From Maribacter sp. 4G9 (GTDB lineage: Bacteria > Bacteroidota > Bacteroidia > Flavobacteriales > Flavobacteriaceae): DNA of 64,000 bases. The notes below the pieces were generated by a model. That model had not been told where the DNA came from. It was given only the letters and a program-made list of their open reading frames with translations, and searched no databases. The position numbers and the translations under genes were made by a program. Below are positions 17,261 through 26,388 of this stretch, one piece after another. Position 1 is the first letter of the stretch. Every line of letters begins with the position of its first letter. Location: positions 62,001-126,000 of the forward strand of contig NZ_MDGL01000126.1 in the NCBI RefSeq assembly GCF_002742265.1, in the 5' to 3' direction.

Positions 17261-20141
17261 TTTCACCCCTTCCTTCATTATCAGTAATATTCACTGTTCC
17301 ACCTGAGGCGTAGGAAATTTCTACTTCATATCTTTCAGTTGGTTCAATCAGGGTATCGTCAAAAGTTGCCACATTAAAGGAAGCCGAAGTATCATTTGCA
17401 AGAAGGGTAATTGTATTAGGCCTAGGAACTGTAAAATCTGCATTGGTCGTATTAATATTTGTGTAGCTTATATTGAAAACTACATCTTGACTAATGGCAG
17501 CAGAAGAACTAATTGTAAAAACATTATTGGTTCCTTCAACCGTTGAAGAATTATTTATAGTAATTTCAGGTGTGATAGTTAATGTAGCAGTTCTATCTAA
17601 AGTAAAACAATTATTGTTTAAATGAGTGACTAGAACAGTATACGTATTATTGTCAAGCCCTGAAGTATTTGATATGGTAAGGGTTGCCGTATTGACACCA
17701 GAATATACACCTCCATTAGATAGGTTTGTTCCATTTTCTTGCCATTGGTAACGCAGTTGTCCAGAACTGTCCGTTCCACTTCCATAATTAGGAGCTCCCC
17801 CAGAAAAATTTGTAGTGTTAATCGCATCTAAATCAATTGAGAAGCTTACTGAACCTCCATTATTGACCATTTGGTCAATGGGGGCTGTGTTTAAAGTTAC
17901 TCGTGTTGCTATGGTTACATTACTGTTTGTGCCACTATAACCCCCTTGCCCTGTAACTTGACCATTAGGATTAACGGTTACTGGAGAATTCCCTAGTACT
18001 AAATCACCATCAGGATCGGTATGACCTGCTTCAATAGCATCGGCGCATCCGTCAGCATCTGAATCACCTTCAAGGTGATCTGCAGTTCCGTCACCATCGG
18101 TATCTAAATCTTGACATCCTGAAAAACGAATTGTAAAGTCGTCATAAACTGAATAGGCAACATTACCATCATTGGTCTGGTTATAGGCATAAAAACGAAG
18201 TGTATATGTCGTGTTTTCTTCAAGTCTATAGGTTGTGCCAGTTGGTAATAAATCAAAGAATTCCGAAACCCCGTTTGAAGGATAATGTATTTGAACATCA
18301 GTATTCAATAAGTGTGAAGTAGCAAAATTATCCGATGAGATAGCTATAGCGGCATCATAAGAGTTTCCTACCGTAAAGCCATCAGAATTTCGATACCAAT
18401 TAACACCTAAACGTTCAATCATCTGATCAGAAATTCCAGAGCCGGTGGTGAAACCTACTTCTATATATTCATTATTTGTCAATGCTTCTTCATACGTGTA
18501 AGCATCTAGACCGCTTATTTGAAGTTCTGAACCAGGTGACGAACTGTTGAGTCCCGCACCCGTGGCAATATTGCCTGTGCTGGCCAATAACCAATTGGTA
18601 ATGGCTGGGTTTTGAACAAAATCTACAGATCTACCACCAATTGGGCTGTTTAACCCCCATTGAATGTAGTCATCATCAATACATTCTTGTGATTCATTTG
18701 AATCTAATATACCATCATTATCGTCATCTAAGTCAATAGGATTGGGAATGTTGTCATTATCAGTATCAGGGGCTACCGTAATTATAACTGTTGCTGTAGC
18801 GGTATTGCCTGCCGCATCGGTAATCTCGTAGGTGAAAGAATCTGTTCCTAAAAAACCTCCATTTGGGGTGTAGGTGAAATAGTCATCTAAAGGATTACTT
18901 GGTGTGCCGTTATTATTTAAGGTTACCGTGCCATTTGCAGGATTAGTGCTGTTTGTAATCGCTGTACCTGCCTGAGGTCCTGAACTACCAAAAATATCAT
19001 TGTCAAGAACATTGATTCGATTATTTGAAGAATTGGTTTCTACCACAGCACTGTCTGACTGTGCATCAGGGCCTATGCCAATACATACCGTTGCCGTATC
19101 ACAAACATTTCTATTTGGTGGAGGTAAACAAACCTCGTACTCAAAACTGTCTGTACCTGAATAGCCGGCATTAGGTTGGTAATTATATGTTCCATCTGAA
19201 TTAAAAGTCAACGTACCATTACTTGGGCCAGATATGAGGCTAAATTCACTGCCGGCCGGTACGTTATCATTCAGTCCAACATTTCCATTACCGTCCCTGT
19301 CCAATTTAATGTCTATACATTCGTCTATAGCATATTGCTGCATAATTAAAAATTTACCGTCGGCAACATCAACCGTTGCAGCGGTAAACCTAATTTCAGT
19401 GATCCAAGATCCTGCTGGAGCAAATTCTTCTAAATAATATAAGGCTATACCAATTGTTCCTCCGGTATCATTAACACGTTCTGTTAGCCAATAGTCCGAA
19501 CCTGCAGGAGGTGGCAGGTTTGGTTGCGGGCCCGAATACGCTCTATCAGGAGTTACAAAAGTTTGTCCCAACAATTGCACGGTACTACTACCAGGCAAAG
19601 TTCCGAATAAGGAAATATGTTGACAATTGTTGGCATTACGCTCCGATACTGCAAGTACCGACCCGGTATTAACTGGAATGGCGGGTGAATAAGTAACTGA
19701 TTGAATTTGTCCAACAGTGGTTGGAACTGCCGGATAATCATTGCAAATATTTTGTCCATTGTTAGACGCCGAGAAATAATGATTTAAATTCAAATCTTGA
19801 TAGGCACTCAACGCTGCTGCATTCCATGTTGGATCAGCACTTGTACCCAAAATTTGAGTTCCATTTTCACGAATGCTATTATCGCCTGGACCTGCCGGAC
19901 CTACCTGCATCAATGAATAGCCCGAGGGTACCGCAAATGTATTATAGACTTCGCCATTTATGGTTATGCTTTCTAAAGTAGCTGGTCTATTGTTCTGGGG
20001 CTGTGGTCCGTCCCAAGTAAATGTCACTCCTGAAGTTATGGAATTGGCTTGGGAGAATAATTGGTCACTTGAAAATAACAAGCATGCAAAAAATGCAAAA
20101 AGAAGCGATTTCTTTAAAGTTGAAGTAGTACTTAGCTTCAT
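17073..20141 (-). CDS. adhesin N-terminal fragment (signal peptide, cadherin-like and type 3 repeats)
   Basis: The open frame codes 1,022 residues up to the first indel. A signal peptide (MKLSTTSTLKKSLLFAFFACLLFSSDQLFSQ) is followed by an unrecognised region of about 270 residues, then two cadherin-like/Big_9-type modules (NGTLTFNSDGTYNYQPNAGYSGTDSFEYEV and NPLDDYFTYTPNGGFLGTDSFTYEI), a thrombospondin type 3-like calcium loop (DTDNDNIPNPIDLDDDNDG), another Asp-rich calcium-type stretch (DLDTDGDGTADHLEGDSDADG), an Ig-like segment and the first Calx-beta units. As read, it ends in a frameshifted tail and stop at 17073, which would leave it without a secretion domain. Confidence 0.75.
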   Translation of the reverse strand: MKLSTTSTLKKSLLFAFFACLLFSSDQLFSQANSITSGVTFTWDGPQPQNNRPATLESITINGEVYNTFAVPSGYSLMQVGPAGPGDNSIRENGTQILGTSADPTWNAAALSAYQDLNLNHYFSASNNGQNICNDYPAVPTTVGQIQSVTYSPAIPVNTGSVLAVSERNANNCQHISLFGTLPGSSTVQLLGQTFVTPDRAYSGPQPNLPPPAGSDYWLTERVNDTGGTIGIALYYLEEFAPAGSWITEIRFTAATVDVADGKFLIMQQYAIDECIDIKLDRDGNGNVGLNDNVPAGSEFSLISGPSNGTLTFNSDGTYNYQPNAGYSGTDSFEYEVCLPPPNRNVCDTATVCIGIGPDAQSDSAVVETNSSNNRINVLDNDIFGSSGPQAGTAITNSTNPANGTVTLNNNGTPSNPLDDYFTYTPNGGFLGTDSFTYEITDAAGNTATATVIITVAPDTDNDNIPNPIDLDDDNDGILDSNESQECIDDDYIQWGLNSPIGGRSVDFVQNPAITNWLLASTGNIATGAGLNSSSPGSELQISGLDAYTYEEALTNNEYIEVGFTTGSGISDQMIERLGVNWYRNSDGFTVGNSYDAAIAISSDNFATSHLLNTDVQIHYPSNGVSEFFDLLPTGTTYRLEENTTYTLRFYAYNQTNDGNVAYSVYDDFTIRFSGCQDLDTDGDGTADHLEGDSDADGCADAIEAGHTDPDGDLVLGNSPVTVNPNGQVTGQGGYSGTNSNVTIATRVTLNTAPIDQMVNNGGSVSFSIDLDAINTTNFSGGAPNYGSGTDSSGQLRYQWQENGTNLSNGGVYSGVNTATLTISNTSGLDNNTYTVLVTHLNNNCFTLDRTATLTITPEITINNSSTVEGTNNVFTISSSAAISQDVVFNISYTNINTTNADFTVPRPNTITLLANDTSASFNVATFDDTLIEPTERYEVEISYASGGTVNITDNEGRGEILDNDGGAGFGISVADFTVDESVGTANFVVSSNVAVAGAYTVNYTISNGSAVRNQKISPYPL

Positions 20142-20664
20142 AGGTCAAGATTTTGAAATTCATTTTAATCTTTCTTAACCTAATGGTACACGTCTGGTTA
20201 GGACATGTTTTATGCTTAGGTCAAGTTCAGATTTTGGGTTGTAACGATTTGGGATCAATTACGAATGTAAAAGTAGACTCAAATCTTTAAAACCCTTAAA
20301 TTTCAAGTTGTTAGTGCTTGAATAATCGTTGAGTTACCTTAATACGAAATAACGCATAGGGAATGTGCTTTATGTAAGAATTGTTGTGAGTGCCCTATTT
20401 TTAGTGGTTTATGGGCATTATTTGTGGCTAAGCCCTTTGCTAACGGGCAACATGGGAAATAGTATAGCGCGTAAAATACGTAGTACAACGTAAGAAAATA
20501 CGCTGAAAATCTGTATTTTACGAGGGGTGATTAAATTGAAAAAGCTCCTTCACAATCTTATTGTGAAGGAGCTTCTTGGATATATATAGACGCTCTCGCG
20601 GAATAGTCCATTTATATACGTTCTAAGATACTTAATTGGACGTTTTTTCACCTTTAATCATTTG
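20142..20664. other. 523-bp intergenic region upstream of the adhesin
   Basis: No gene of useful length is seen. It must hold the promoter of the adhesin operon on the minus strand, but no clean TAnnTTTG box was found near 20141. It contains a 10-bp inverted repeat CGTAAAATAC (20470-20479) / GTATTTTACG (20513-20522) and the strong terminator hairpin at 20542-20574 belonging to the photolyase gene. The rest is unremarkable AT-rich sequence. Confidence 0.6.
20536..20574 (-). terminator. rho-independent terminator after the photolyase operon
   Basis: AAGCTCCTTCACAAT (20542-20556) and ATTGTGAAGGAGCTT (20560-20574) form a perfect 15-bp stem with a CTT loop. On the minus strand it is followed by a T-rich run (TTTCAATTT). 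It lies about 90 bp beyond the stop of the photolyase gene at 20665. Confidence 0.85.
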
Positions 20665-22236
20665 TTAAAACGCATCTGGATTTTTAATGATTTCGGCTGA
20701 TTTTTCTCGAATATACTCCATCTCCGAAGCACTTTTCTTTTCGAGCAAACTTAGCATCATGCTCATGCGTTGATTGTCCTTGAAATGTTCCTTTTTTGCA
20801 TCCAGAAAATTCCAGTACAGGATATTGAAAGGACAGGCATTGTCCCCTTCCTTTTGGGTATGTTTGTAGTGACATCCGTCACAATAATTGCCCATTTTGT
20901 GAATATAATTGGCGCTGCTCACGTACGGTTTGGTAGCGACGATACCACCATCGGCAAATTGGCTCATGCCCCTGGTATTGGTAATTTCCACCCATTCAAT
21001 GGCATCGATGTAAACCCCTAGATACCATTGGTCCACTTCATCTGGATCTATTTGTGCCAACAGGGCAAAATTACCAATGACCATAAGTCGTTGGATGTGG
21101 TGGGCATAGGCATCGGAAAGGCTTTGTCCAATAGCATGTTTTAAGCAGTTCATTTTGGTGTTGCCCGTCCAAAAAAAATCTGGAAGGGGATTCCTGTTTT
21201 CAAGCTTGTTCAGTTGGGCATAACCGGGCATTTCCTTCCAATAAATGCCACGCATATATTCCCGCCAACCCAATATTTGCCGTATAAAACCTTCTACCTG
21301 TGAAATATCGATTTCTTCCTTATTTTCATGGAAATGTTCCAAGACCTTATCAATGACTTCCTTCGGACTTATAATTTTGGCGTTCATGGCGAAGGATAAT
21401 CGCGAATGGAAAAGGTACTTCTCTTGGGTATGCATGGCATCCTGATAATCCCCAAAATGAACCAACAGCTCCTTACAAAAATAATTGAGTACCGATAGGC
21501 AATCCGCCCTACTTACAGGCCAACTGAACTTTTCCGGATCAATTCCCCCAAAGGTTTTTACACTGGCTTGCTCTATTTCCTCCAATAGATTGGTGACGTC
21601 CTTTCTAAATCCACGCTCGTGGGGAATTTCCGGTGTTCCCTTCCACTTCTTGCGATTGCTTTGGTCGTAGTTCCATTTCCCACCAAGGGGTTGACCATTT
21701 TCTACTAGGATGCCATGTTTCTTTCGCATCATCCTGTAAAAGGATTCCATCAACAATTGTTTCTTCCCTGTAAAGAACTCCTTTAACTCATACCGACTTG
21801 TGTAAAAATGCTCCGTATCCACGGCTTTACTATCGATTTTCAGGGATTCGGCAATTTGTTTTAATTGTGCATCCAATCGATATTCGTCCGGCAGTTGGTA
21901 TTCAAATTGGTCCGCTTCGGTAATAAGGCAATATTTTTCAATAATCTTTGTGAGGTCATGGGGATTTTCTTCATCCCCAATTTTTAAATAAATGAATTTG
22001 TGACCTTTTTCCGAAAGTTCGTCCTTAAAGGCACGCATGGCCAAAAAGAAGGCCGTGACCTTTTGGATGTGATGCTTTACGTAGTCCGTCTCCTGGCGCA
22101 TTTCCGCCATGAGGTAGGTAATATTATCATCTACCGAGTCAAACCAACTGTGTTTTTGGTTCAGCTGATCGCCCAATATCAAGCGTAATATAGCCCCACC
22201 CGGCCTCCCCGAAGGGGAGGAGTTCTCATTAGTCAT
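20665..22236 (-). CDS. iron-sulfur bacterial cryptochrome/photolyase (FeS-BCP, PhrB-like)
   Basis: A 523-residue flavoprotein of the deoxyribodipyrimidine photolyase-related class that includes Agrobacterium PhrB, a (6-4) photolyase with a [4Fe-4S] cluster. The four cluster cysteines are Cys364 (MNC), Cys452 and Cys455 (CDGC) and Cys468 (NAC); their spacing of 88, 3 and 13 is the same as that known for PhrB. The N-terminal Rossmann domain (LRLILGDQLNQKHSWF) and FAD-domain motifs (GGKWNYDQSNRKKW, YLGVYIDAIEW) fit. Light-driven repair of UV lesions is expected. It is the last gene of the operon and follows cry-DASH after a 116-bp gap. Confidence 0.95.
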   Translation of the reverse strand: MTNENSSPSGRPGGAILRLILGDQLNQKHSWFDSVDDNITYLMAEMRQETDYVKHHIQKVTAFFLAMRAFKDELSEKGHKFIYLKIGDEENPHDLTKIIEKYCLITEADQFEYQLPDEYRLDAQLKQIAESLKIDSKAVDTEHFYTSRYELKEFFTGKKQLLMESFYRMMRKKHGILVENGQPLGGKWNYDQSNRKKWKGTPEIPHERGFRKDVTNLLEEIEQASVKTFGGIDPEKFSWPVSRADCLSVLNYFCKELLVHFGDYQDAMHTQEKYLFHSRLSFAMNAKIISPKEVIDKVLEHFHENKEEIDISQVEGFIRQILGWREYMRGIYWKEMPGYAQLNKLENRNPLPDFFWTGNTKMNCLKHAIGQSLSDAYAHHIQRLMVIGNFALLAQIDPDEVDQWYLGVYIDAIEWVEITNTRGMSQFADGGIVATKPYVSSANYIHKMGNYCDGCHYKHTQKEGDNACPFNILYWNFLDAKKEHFKDNQRMSMMLSLLEKKSASEMEYIREKSAEIIKNPDAF

Positions 22237-22352
22237 TTTATAGCTTTAATTTTTTGATTATCAATATTTTATTATCAAGGGCAATTTTTTTTGACAAAAT
22301 ATAGTATGAATAATTACGGATCCTCAGAAAACAAATACACAGATGCTACATG

Positions 22353-23654
22353 CTATTGGTCAAATAAGCGCTGCTGCAACCATTGTTTTTGAAATTTTCC
22401 ATTGGGGTCATAGCGTTCTGCCTGTAATTTGGTGTTGAATTTTCGGTCCCGAGGGTCGTTGCCTACTCCACTGTTGTACATCCAGTTGCCCCAATTGCTA
22501 TGCACGTCGTAGTCGATCAACATGCTCTCAAAATAGGCGGCACCGTAACGCCAATCCTGCTCCAGTTCCTTGGCCCAATAACTGGCTACGTTTTGCCGAC
22601 CCCTATTGCTCATCCATCCCGTTTTTTCCAGTTCCTTCATATTGGCGTCTACAAAGGAATCTGCTGTATTGCCCAATGCCCATTGCATTAATTTCGTCTT
22701 GTCAAAATTCCAATCGTAGTCCTTGTTTAAAATTCCTCCCAACTGAAAAATTTTAGGACCATATTTTATGGATACATATTTGAAAAAATCACGCCATATC
22801 AGTTCAAAGATCAACCAATAGGTATCCTCGTTTTTTTTGACTTCCTTCTCGAATTTTTTTACTTCCCAATAAATGGTACGTGCGGAGATACTGCCGTTTG
22901 CCAACCAAGCCGAAAGTTTGGAGCTATAATCGGTACCCAACAGTCCGTTTCTTGTTTTTTTATAAAACGCCAATTTTTTGGTCTCCCAGAAATAATGTTC
23001 AATCCTTTTTGCGGCTTGTGTCTCTCCGCCCTTAAAAGGAAAGGCAGTCCTACTGTCCGCTATCGGCTCCGTTAATCCTAGATCGGCTAATGAAGGTATC
23101 TTCGTATGGTTTTCCAAATAGTTTGTTATAGGGAAAATCTTTTCAAAGGTAACTGCAGGACGAACCTTGCAGTATTTTTCGCACTTTTTCCTGAATTCGG
23201 TAAAAACCTTTGGGATATCAAGATAACTAGGGTAGGGGATGTCCTCAGGATGAAAAAGAAATTGGTCGTACGACTCCTGAAAATGTACGTTTTCACCCAT
23301 ACGTGTTTTGACCGCATTTAGAATGGCAACTTCATCCCGCGTCCACTCTTTTTGAAGATAAATAGTATCAATTTCATGTTCCTTTACAAGCTGGGGTATA
23401 TGTTCCGATGATTTTCCAAAATAGACGTACAGCGGAATATTGAACTTTTTCAAATTGTTCCTTAATTCCCTCACGGATTCGATTAAAAATTGGCCCCTGA
23501 ACCGTTCTGTTTTTTTAAACCCGAAGTCACCCGTTTTAAAATACAGAGGGTCAAAACAATAAACCCCAATGACGCTGTCCCCTTTGCTCGCTTTTATAAG
23601 GGAGACATTGTCCTGTACCCTTAAATCATTTCTAAACCAGACTAGATGATTCAT
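22353..23654 (-). CDS. cryptochrome DASH
   Basis: About 433 residues, from the ATG at 23654 ([12 protein letters not shown]). An upstream GTG at 23687 is open but would extend further into the preceding DUF2256 gene. The protein has the photolyase alpha/beta domain ([14 protein letters not shown]) and the FAD-binding C-terminal half with [30 protein letters not shown] and [16 protein letters not shown], which are characteristic of cry-DASH. The family repairs cyclobutane dimers in single-stranded DNA and binds FAD and folate. Its start overlaps the end of the DUF2256 gene by 23 bp. Confidence 0.93.
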   Translation of the reverse strand: MNHLVWFRNDLRVQDNVSLIKASKGDSVIGVYCFDPLYFKTGDFGFKKTERFRGQFLIESVRELRNNLKKFNIPLYVYFGKSSEHIPQLVKEHEIDTIYLQKEWTRDEVAILNAVKTRMGENVHFQESYDQFLFHPEDIPYPSYLDIPKVFTEFRKKCEKYCKVRPAVTFEKIFPITNYLENHTKIPSLADLGLTEPIADSRTAFPFKGGETQAAKRIEHYFWETKKLAFYKKTRNGLLGTDYSSKLSAWLANGSISARTIYWEVKKFEKEVKKNEDTYWLIFELIWRDFFKYVSIKYGPKIFQLGGILNKDYDWNFDKTKLMQWALGNTADSFVDANMKELEKTGWMSNRGRQNVASYWAKELEQDWRYGAAYFESMLIDYDVHSNWGNWMYNSGVGNDPRDRKFNTKLQAERYDPNGKFQKQWLQQRLFDQ

Positions 23655-23796
23655 GTGCCCTGTTTTTGTTTCTTCTACACTTTTCACTGCAATAGATTAC
23701 CGCTTCCCAATTTCTCTCCCATTTTTTTCTCCAGGAAAAGGAAAGTCCACAAACGGGGCAGACTTTTGAGTCAAGATGGGGCTTTTTATGTGCCAT
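23632..23796 (-). CDS. DUF2256 family zinc-ribbon-like mini-protein
   Basis: A 54-residue gene, MAHKKPHL... to a TAG at 23632. It has two cysteine pairs, CPVC at residues 13-16 and CSEKC at 36-40, separated by a basic tryptophan-rich stretch ([16 protein letters not shown]), which is the DUF2256 signature. The pairs suggest a zinc-binding fold; the biochemical role is unknown. The ATG starts directly after the TAA of the flavin reductase gene (TAAATG), and the 3' end overlaps the cry-DASH start, so all three are translationally linked. I recall DUF2256 genes as frequent neighbours of photolyase/cryptochrome genes in other bacteria. Confidence 0.9.
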   Translation of the reverse strand: MAHKKPHLDSKVCPVCGLSFSWRKKWERNWEAVIYCSEKCRRNKNRAHESSSLV

Positions 23797-24426
23797 TTAT
23801 TTTTCCGCTGTTTTCTCTGTTGTCCGGGCATAGGCAAATCTTTTCAAAAGTTTGGGAAGGGCATAACCGTCCAACCCAATGTTGGCGATGCTCTGGGCGC
23901 TTTCTAGATTGATGCTCCCATCGTCGAACAGGGCATCCTCTGGAACGTACAAATGTTCTATGGCCCCAATGACCAGTACACAGCCGTTTTCTTCAATGGT
24001 GTATTCGTTTACGTAGGAACAGCCCAATTTTATATGACTTTCCTTTACATAAGGTGCGTGGAATCCATCAAGATACTCCACTGTCAGGCCTGTTTTAATA
24101 AATTCCGATTCGTGATCCCCGTATTTAGCTGAAGTTTGATGACTTTCTTCAAGTATGGAAGCATTTACGTGGTTTACGGTAAAAAAGCCGGTCGCCTTTA
24201 TATTGTCATAGGTATCCCTTCGGACCGTAAGTGGTCTTAAAACGAAACCGAGCATCGCAGGGTCGCTTCCAATATGTGAAATGGAGTTGAACACGGCCAG
24301 ATTTGTAACGCCTTGATCAGATTTTGTGCCTAAAAGGTTGCTCGGTCTGTACCCTGTGGAACTATTGATTAAATTTGCCCTGAATCTGTTAGGGAGGTTT
24401 TTTAAATCCGAAAGATTAAAATGCAT
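23797..24426 (-). CDS. flavin reductase family protein (FMN-binding split barrel)
   Basis: A 209-residue protein of the flavin reductase-like FMN-binding family. Typical elements are the N-terminal STGYRPSNLLGTKSDQGVTNLAVF, the segment PAMLGFVLRP, then TGFFTVNHVN with the family's Phe-Xaa-Val-Asn motif. These proteins bind FMN and often reduce flavins with NAD(P)H. It is the first gene of the light operon, so supply of reduced flavin to the photolyases, or removal of flavin-derived radicals, is a reasonable inference. It is divergent from kmo across a 129-bp AT-rich spacer. Confidence 0.87.
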   Translation of the reverse strand: MHFNLSDLKNLPNRFRANLINSSTGYRPSNLLGTKSDQGVTNLAVFNSISHIGSDPAMLGFVLRPLTVRRDTYDNIKATGFFTVNHVNASILEESHQTSAKYGDHESEFIKTGLTVEYLDGFHAPYVKESHIKLGCSYVNEYTIEENGCVLVIGAIEHLYVPEDALFDDGSINLESAQSIANIGLDGYALPKLLKRFAYARTTEKTAEK

Positions 24427-24451
24427 TCTAGCTATATTAATTGTTTAATAA

Positions 24452-24491
24452 AATTAAATATTGACTAAACAAAAAGAGTTAATATTTAATT
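24452..24491. promoter_or_regulatory. inverted repeat between the flavin reductase operon and kmo
   Basis: AATTAAATATT (24452-24462) and AATATTTAATT (24481-24491) are perfect 11-bp inverted arms, extending to 14 bp with one mismatch. They sit in the middle of the divergent spacer, where an operator for one or both genes would be expected. The regulator is not identifiable from the window. Confidence 0.45.
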
Positions 24492-24555
24492 AAAACCTAT
24501 ATTAATTTCTATTTTACCTTCCAAATACTGTTCAAATAGACCAAGCATACCGTTT

Positions 24556-25902
24556 ATGACCCAGACAAAAAAGAATATTGCCATTATAGGATCAGGGCTC
24601 GTGGGCTCTTTATTAGCCATTTACCTAAAGAAGTATGGGCATACGATTACCGTTTTTGATCGAAGACCTGATATCCGCCTGGTCGAGTTTTCCGGAAGGT
24701 CGATTAATCTTGCCATGAGTAATAGGGGATGGAAGGCTTTAAGGGAAGTTGGCATTGATACCGAAATACGGAAAATAGGCATTCCCCTAGATAAAAGGGC
24801 CATTCATGTAATAGGAAAACCTGAATATTTTCAAAAATACGGGAAGGACGGAGAGGCTATTTGGTCTATTTCAAGAGGCGTGCTCAATAAAAAAATGATC
24901 GACTTGGCGGAGCAAGCCGGTGTTGAATTCAGGTTCGAGGAAAAGGTTTGGGATGTTGATTTACCTAAGGCACAAGTGTTTACGGGGGAAACAGAGAAGG
25001 GGGAGTGGACGGCCTATGATTTTGATTTGGTATTTGGTTGCGACGGTGCTTTTTCCCGCGTACGTCACAAAATGCAGCGTAGGAGCCGGTTTGATTATTC
25101 CCAGGATTTTATCGATGTGGGCTACAAGGAACTAACGATCCCGCCCAACGAGGACGGTTCTTACAAATTGGACAAAAACTCTTTTCATATTTGGCCTAGG
25201 GGCCAGTTTATGTTTATTGCCATGCCCAACTTGGACGGCAGTTTTACCTGTACCCTCTTTATGCCTTTTGAGGGTGAGGTTTCGTTTGATAGTATCAGGA
25301 CCAAAGAAGATGCCATCCAATTTTTCAGTAACTACTTTCCAAATGTAAGGAAGGACATAGAGAACCTGACCCATGATTTTTTTAAGAATCCTACGAGTGC
25401 CATGGTGACCATGAAATGCTTCCCTTGGACTTATTGGGACAAAGTGGCCCTTGTGGGCGATTCTGCCCATGCCATAGTTCCGTTTTATGGACAGGGCATG
25501 AATGCAGGGTTTGAGGATATTTATGAGTTAAACGATTTGATACGAACTTATGGGGATGATTGGGAGACCATATTCAAAAATTATCAGGAAAAACGAAAAC
25601 CAAATGCCGATGCCATAGCGGAACTGAGCTATCGAAATTTTATGGAAATGAGCAGCAAGACCGCAGATCCCCTATTTTTATTGCAGAAGAAAATTGAGAA
25701 GCGTTTCGCTGAAAAGCATCCGGAGAAATGGATACCGGCCTATAGCAGGGTAACCTTTTCAGACCGGCCATATGCAGAGGCTCTTGCCGAAGGTGATTTT
25801 CAGGAAAAAATCATGAAAGAGGTCATGGCGATACCAAATATTGATGCCATTTGGGATAGCCTAGAAGTTGAGGACAAAATATTGGAAGCCTTGAAAGATT
25901 AA
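24556..25902 (+). CDS. kmo: kynurenine 3-monooxygenase
   Basis: A 448-residue FAD monooxygenase that hydroxylates L-kynurenine to 3-hydroxykynurenine with NADPH and O2. The dinucleotide fold is GSGLVGS at residues 12-18. The central GCDGAFSRVR and the second FAD motif GDSAHAIVPFYGQGMNAGFED follow the aromatic hydroxylase pattern, and the latter is typical of KMO. Unlike mitochondrial KMO there is no long C-terminal membrane anchor. Kynureninase is at 1491. Together they supply 3-hydroxyanthranilate for NAD synthesis; tryptophan dioxygenase is not in the window. Its stop is 2 bp from the convergent DUF4174 gene. Confidence 0.95.
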   Translation: MTQTKKNIAIIGSGLVGSLLAIYLKKYGHTITVFDRRPDIRLVEFSGRSINLAMSNRGWKALREVGIDTEIRKIGIPLDKRAIHVIGKPEYFQKYGKDGEAIWSISRGVLNKKMIDLAEQAGVEFRFEEKVWDVDLPKAQVFTGETEKGEWTAYDFDLVFGCDGAFSRVRHKMQRRSRFDYSQDFIDVGYKELTIPPNEDGSYKLDKNSFHIWPRGQFMFIAMPNLDGSFTCTLFMPFEGEVSFDSIRTKEDAIQFFSNYFPNVRKDIENLTHDFFKNPTSAMVTMKCFPWTYWDKVALVGDSAHAIVPFYGQGMNAGFEDIYELNDLIRTYGDDWETIFKNYQEKRKPNADAIAELSYRNFMEMSSKTADPLFLLQKKIEKRFAEKHPEKWIPAYSRVTFSDRPYAEALAEGDFQEKIMKEVMAIPNIDAIWDSLEVEDKILEALKD

Positions 25903-25904
25903 AC

Positions 25905-26318
25905 TCATTGATTCCTTTCCTTCATTTCCACCCTTCTCATGGGCATGCCATCGATACGATCAAAGACCTTTTTTGGGATCAAGGGGTATTTTTCTTTCAT
26001 CTTGATTCCACCATCCTTACCAATCAACAGGTAGCCCCCAAATTTTTCCGGAAATTCCATTGCGTATTTTATTCTTTCATCCTCTAAGGTCGTCAGCACC
26101 CTGTTTTTCAAAAATAACACGACTACATCCCTTTCTTCCCAAGCATCTATCTGGGAGGTAATTTGCTCGAATGCCAATTTGGAATCCCTTCCATCCACGC
26201 CAGCATCGGAAAGGATCAAAATCCTGTTTTTCCATTGATAATCGGAAAGGTCTTGGGAATGGGACATTTGTATGTTCATTAGGAGGATACCTGCAATTAT
26301 TTGGACCAATTTCTTCAT
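25905..26318 (-). CDS. DUF4174 domain protein, periplasmic
   Basis: A 137-residue protein with a signal peptide (ending near SHSQ) and a DUF4174 core: YQWKNRILILSD at the start, LLIGKDGGIKMK near residue 105, and the C-terminal FDRIDGMPMRRVEMK. The fold is thioredoxin-like in related sequences, but no CxxC is present, so a redox role is not supported. It is convergent with kmo and separated from the upstream coiled-coil gene by a strong terminator. Confidence 0.82.
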   Translation of the reverse strand: MKKLVQIIAGILLMNIQMSHSQDLSDYQWKNRILILSDAGVDGRDSKLAFEQITSQIDAWEERDVVVLFLKNRVLTTLEDERIKYAMEFPEKFGGYLLIGKDGGIKMKEKYPLIPKKVFDRIDGMPMRRVEMKERNQ

Positions 26319-26336
26319 CTATTGATAAGGTAAACA

Positions 26337-26369
26337 AAAAAAGGCCATCTTCAAAAGATGGCCTTTTTT
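26337..26369 (-). terminator. bidirectional rho-independent terminator
   Basis: AAAAAAGGCCATCTT (26337-26351) and AAGATGGCCTTTTTT (26355-26369) form a 15-bp stem with a 3-base loop. The stem itself supplies T-runs on both strands. It lies just after the stop of the coiled-coil gene (26389). Confidence 0.9.
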
Positions 26370-26388
26370 CTGTAATCTTCTTTGCGAA

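Larger units (their letters stand above)
11484..20141 (-). pseudogene. giant T9SS-exported Calx-beta repeat adhesin, reading frame interrupted by two indels
   Basis: Read from 20141 downward this is one gene: signal peptide, N-terminal adhesive region, a divergent and then 14 regular Calx-beta domains, and a type B gliding-motility C-terminal domain. A 2-base insertion near 17094-17098 (AAATCTTCTGG against AAATCTTGG in the sister repeat) and a 1-base insertion near 16582 (GCCATTCTAC against GCCATCTAC) break it. Together they add 3 bases, so the first and last parts are in the same frame and about 510 bp between them are shifted. Repaired, the product is about 2,884 residues. The indels sit in near-identical 348-bp tandem units, so an assembly or consensus error is more likely than true gene decay. 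No slippery heptamer is seen at either site. Confidence 0.8.

Noticed and set aside
20142-20664. Integron attC-like or insertion-sequence remnant in the 523-bp gap (a GCTAACGGGC stretch near 20440)
   Set aside because: No paired core sites, integrase or transposase fragment or target duplication could be found, so the resemblance is too short.
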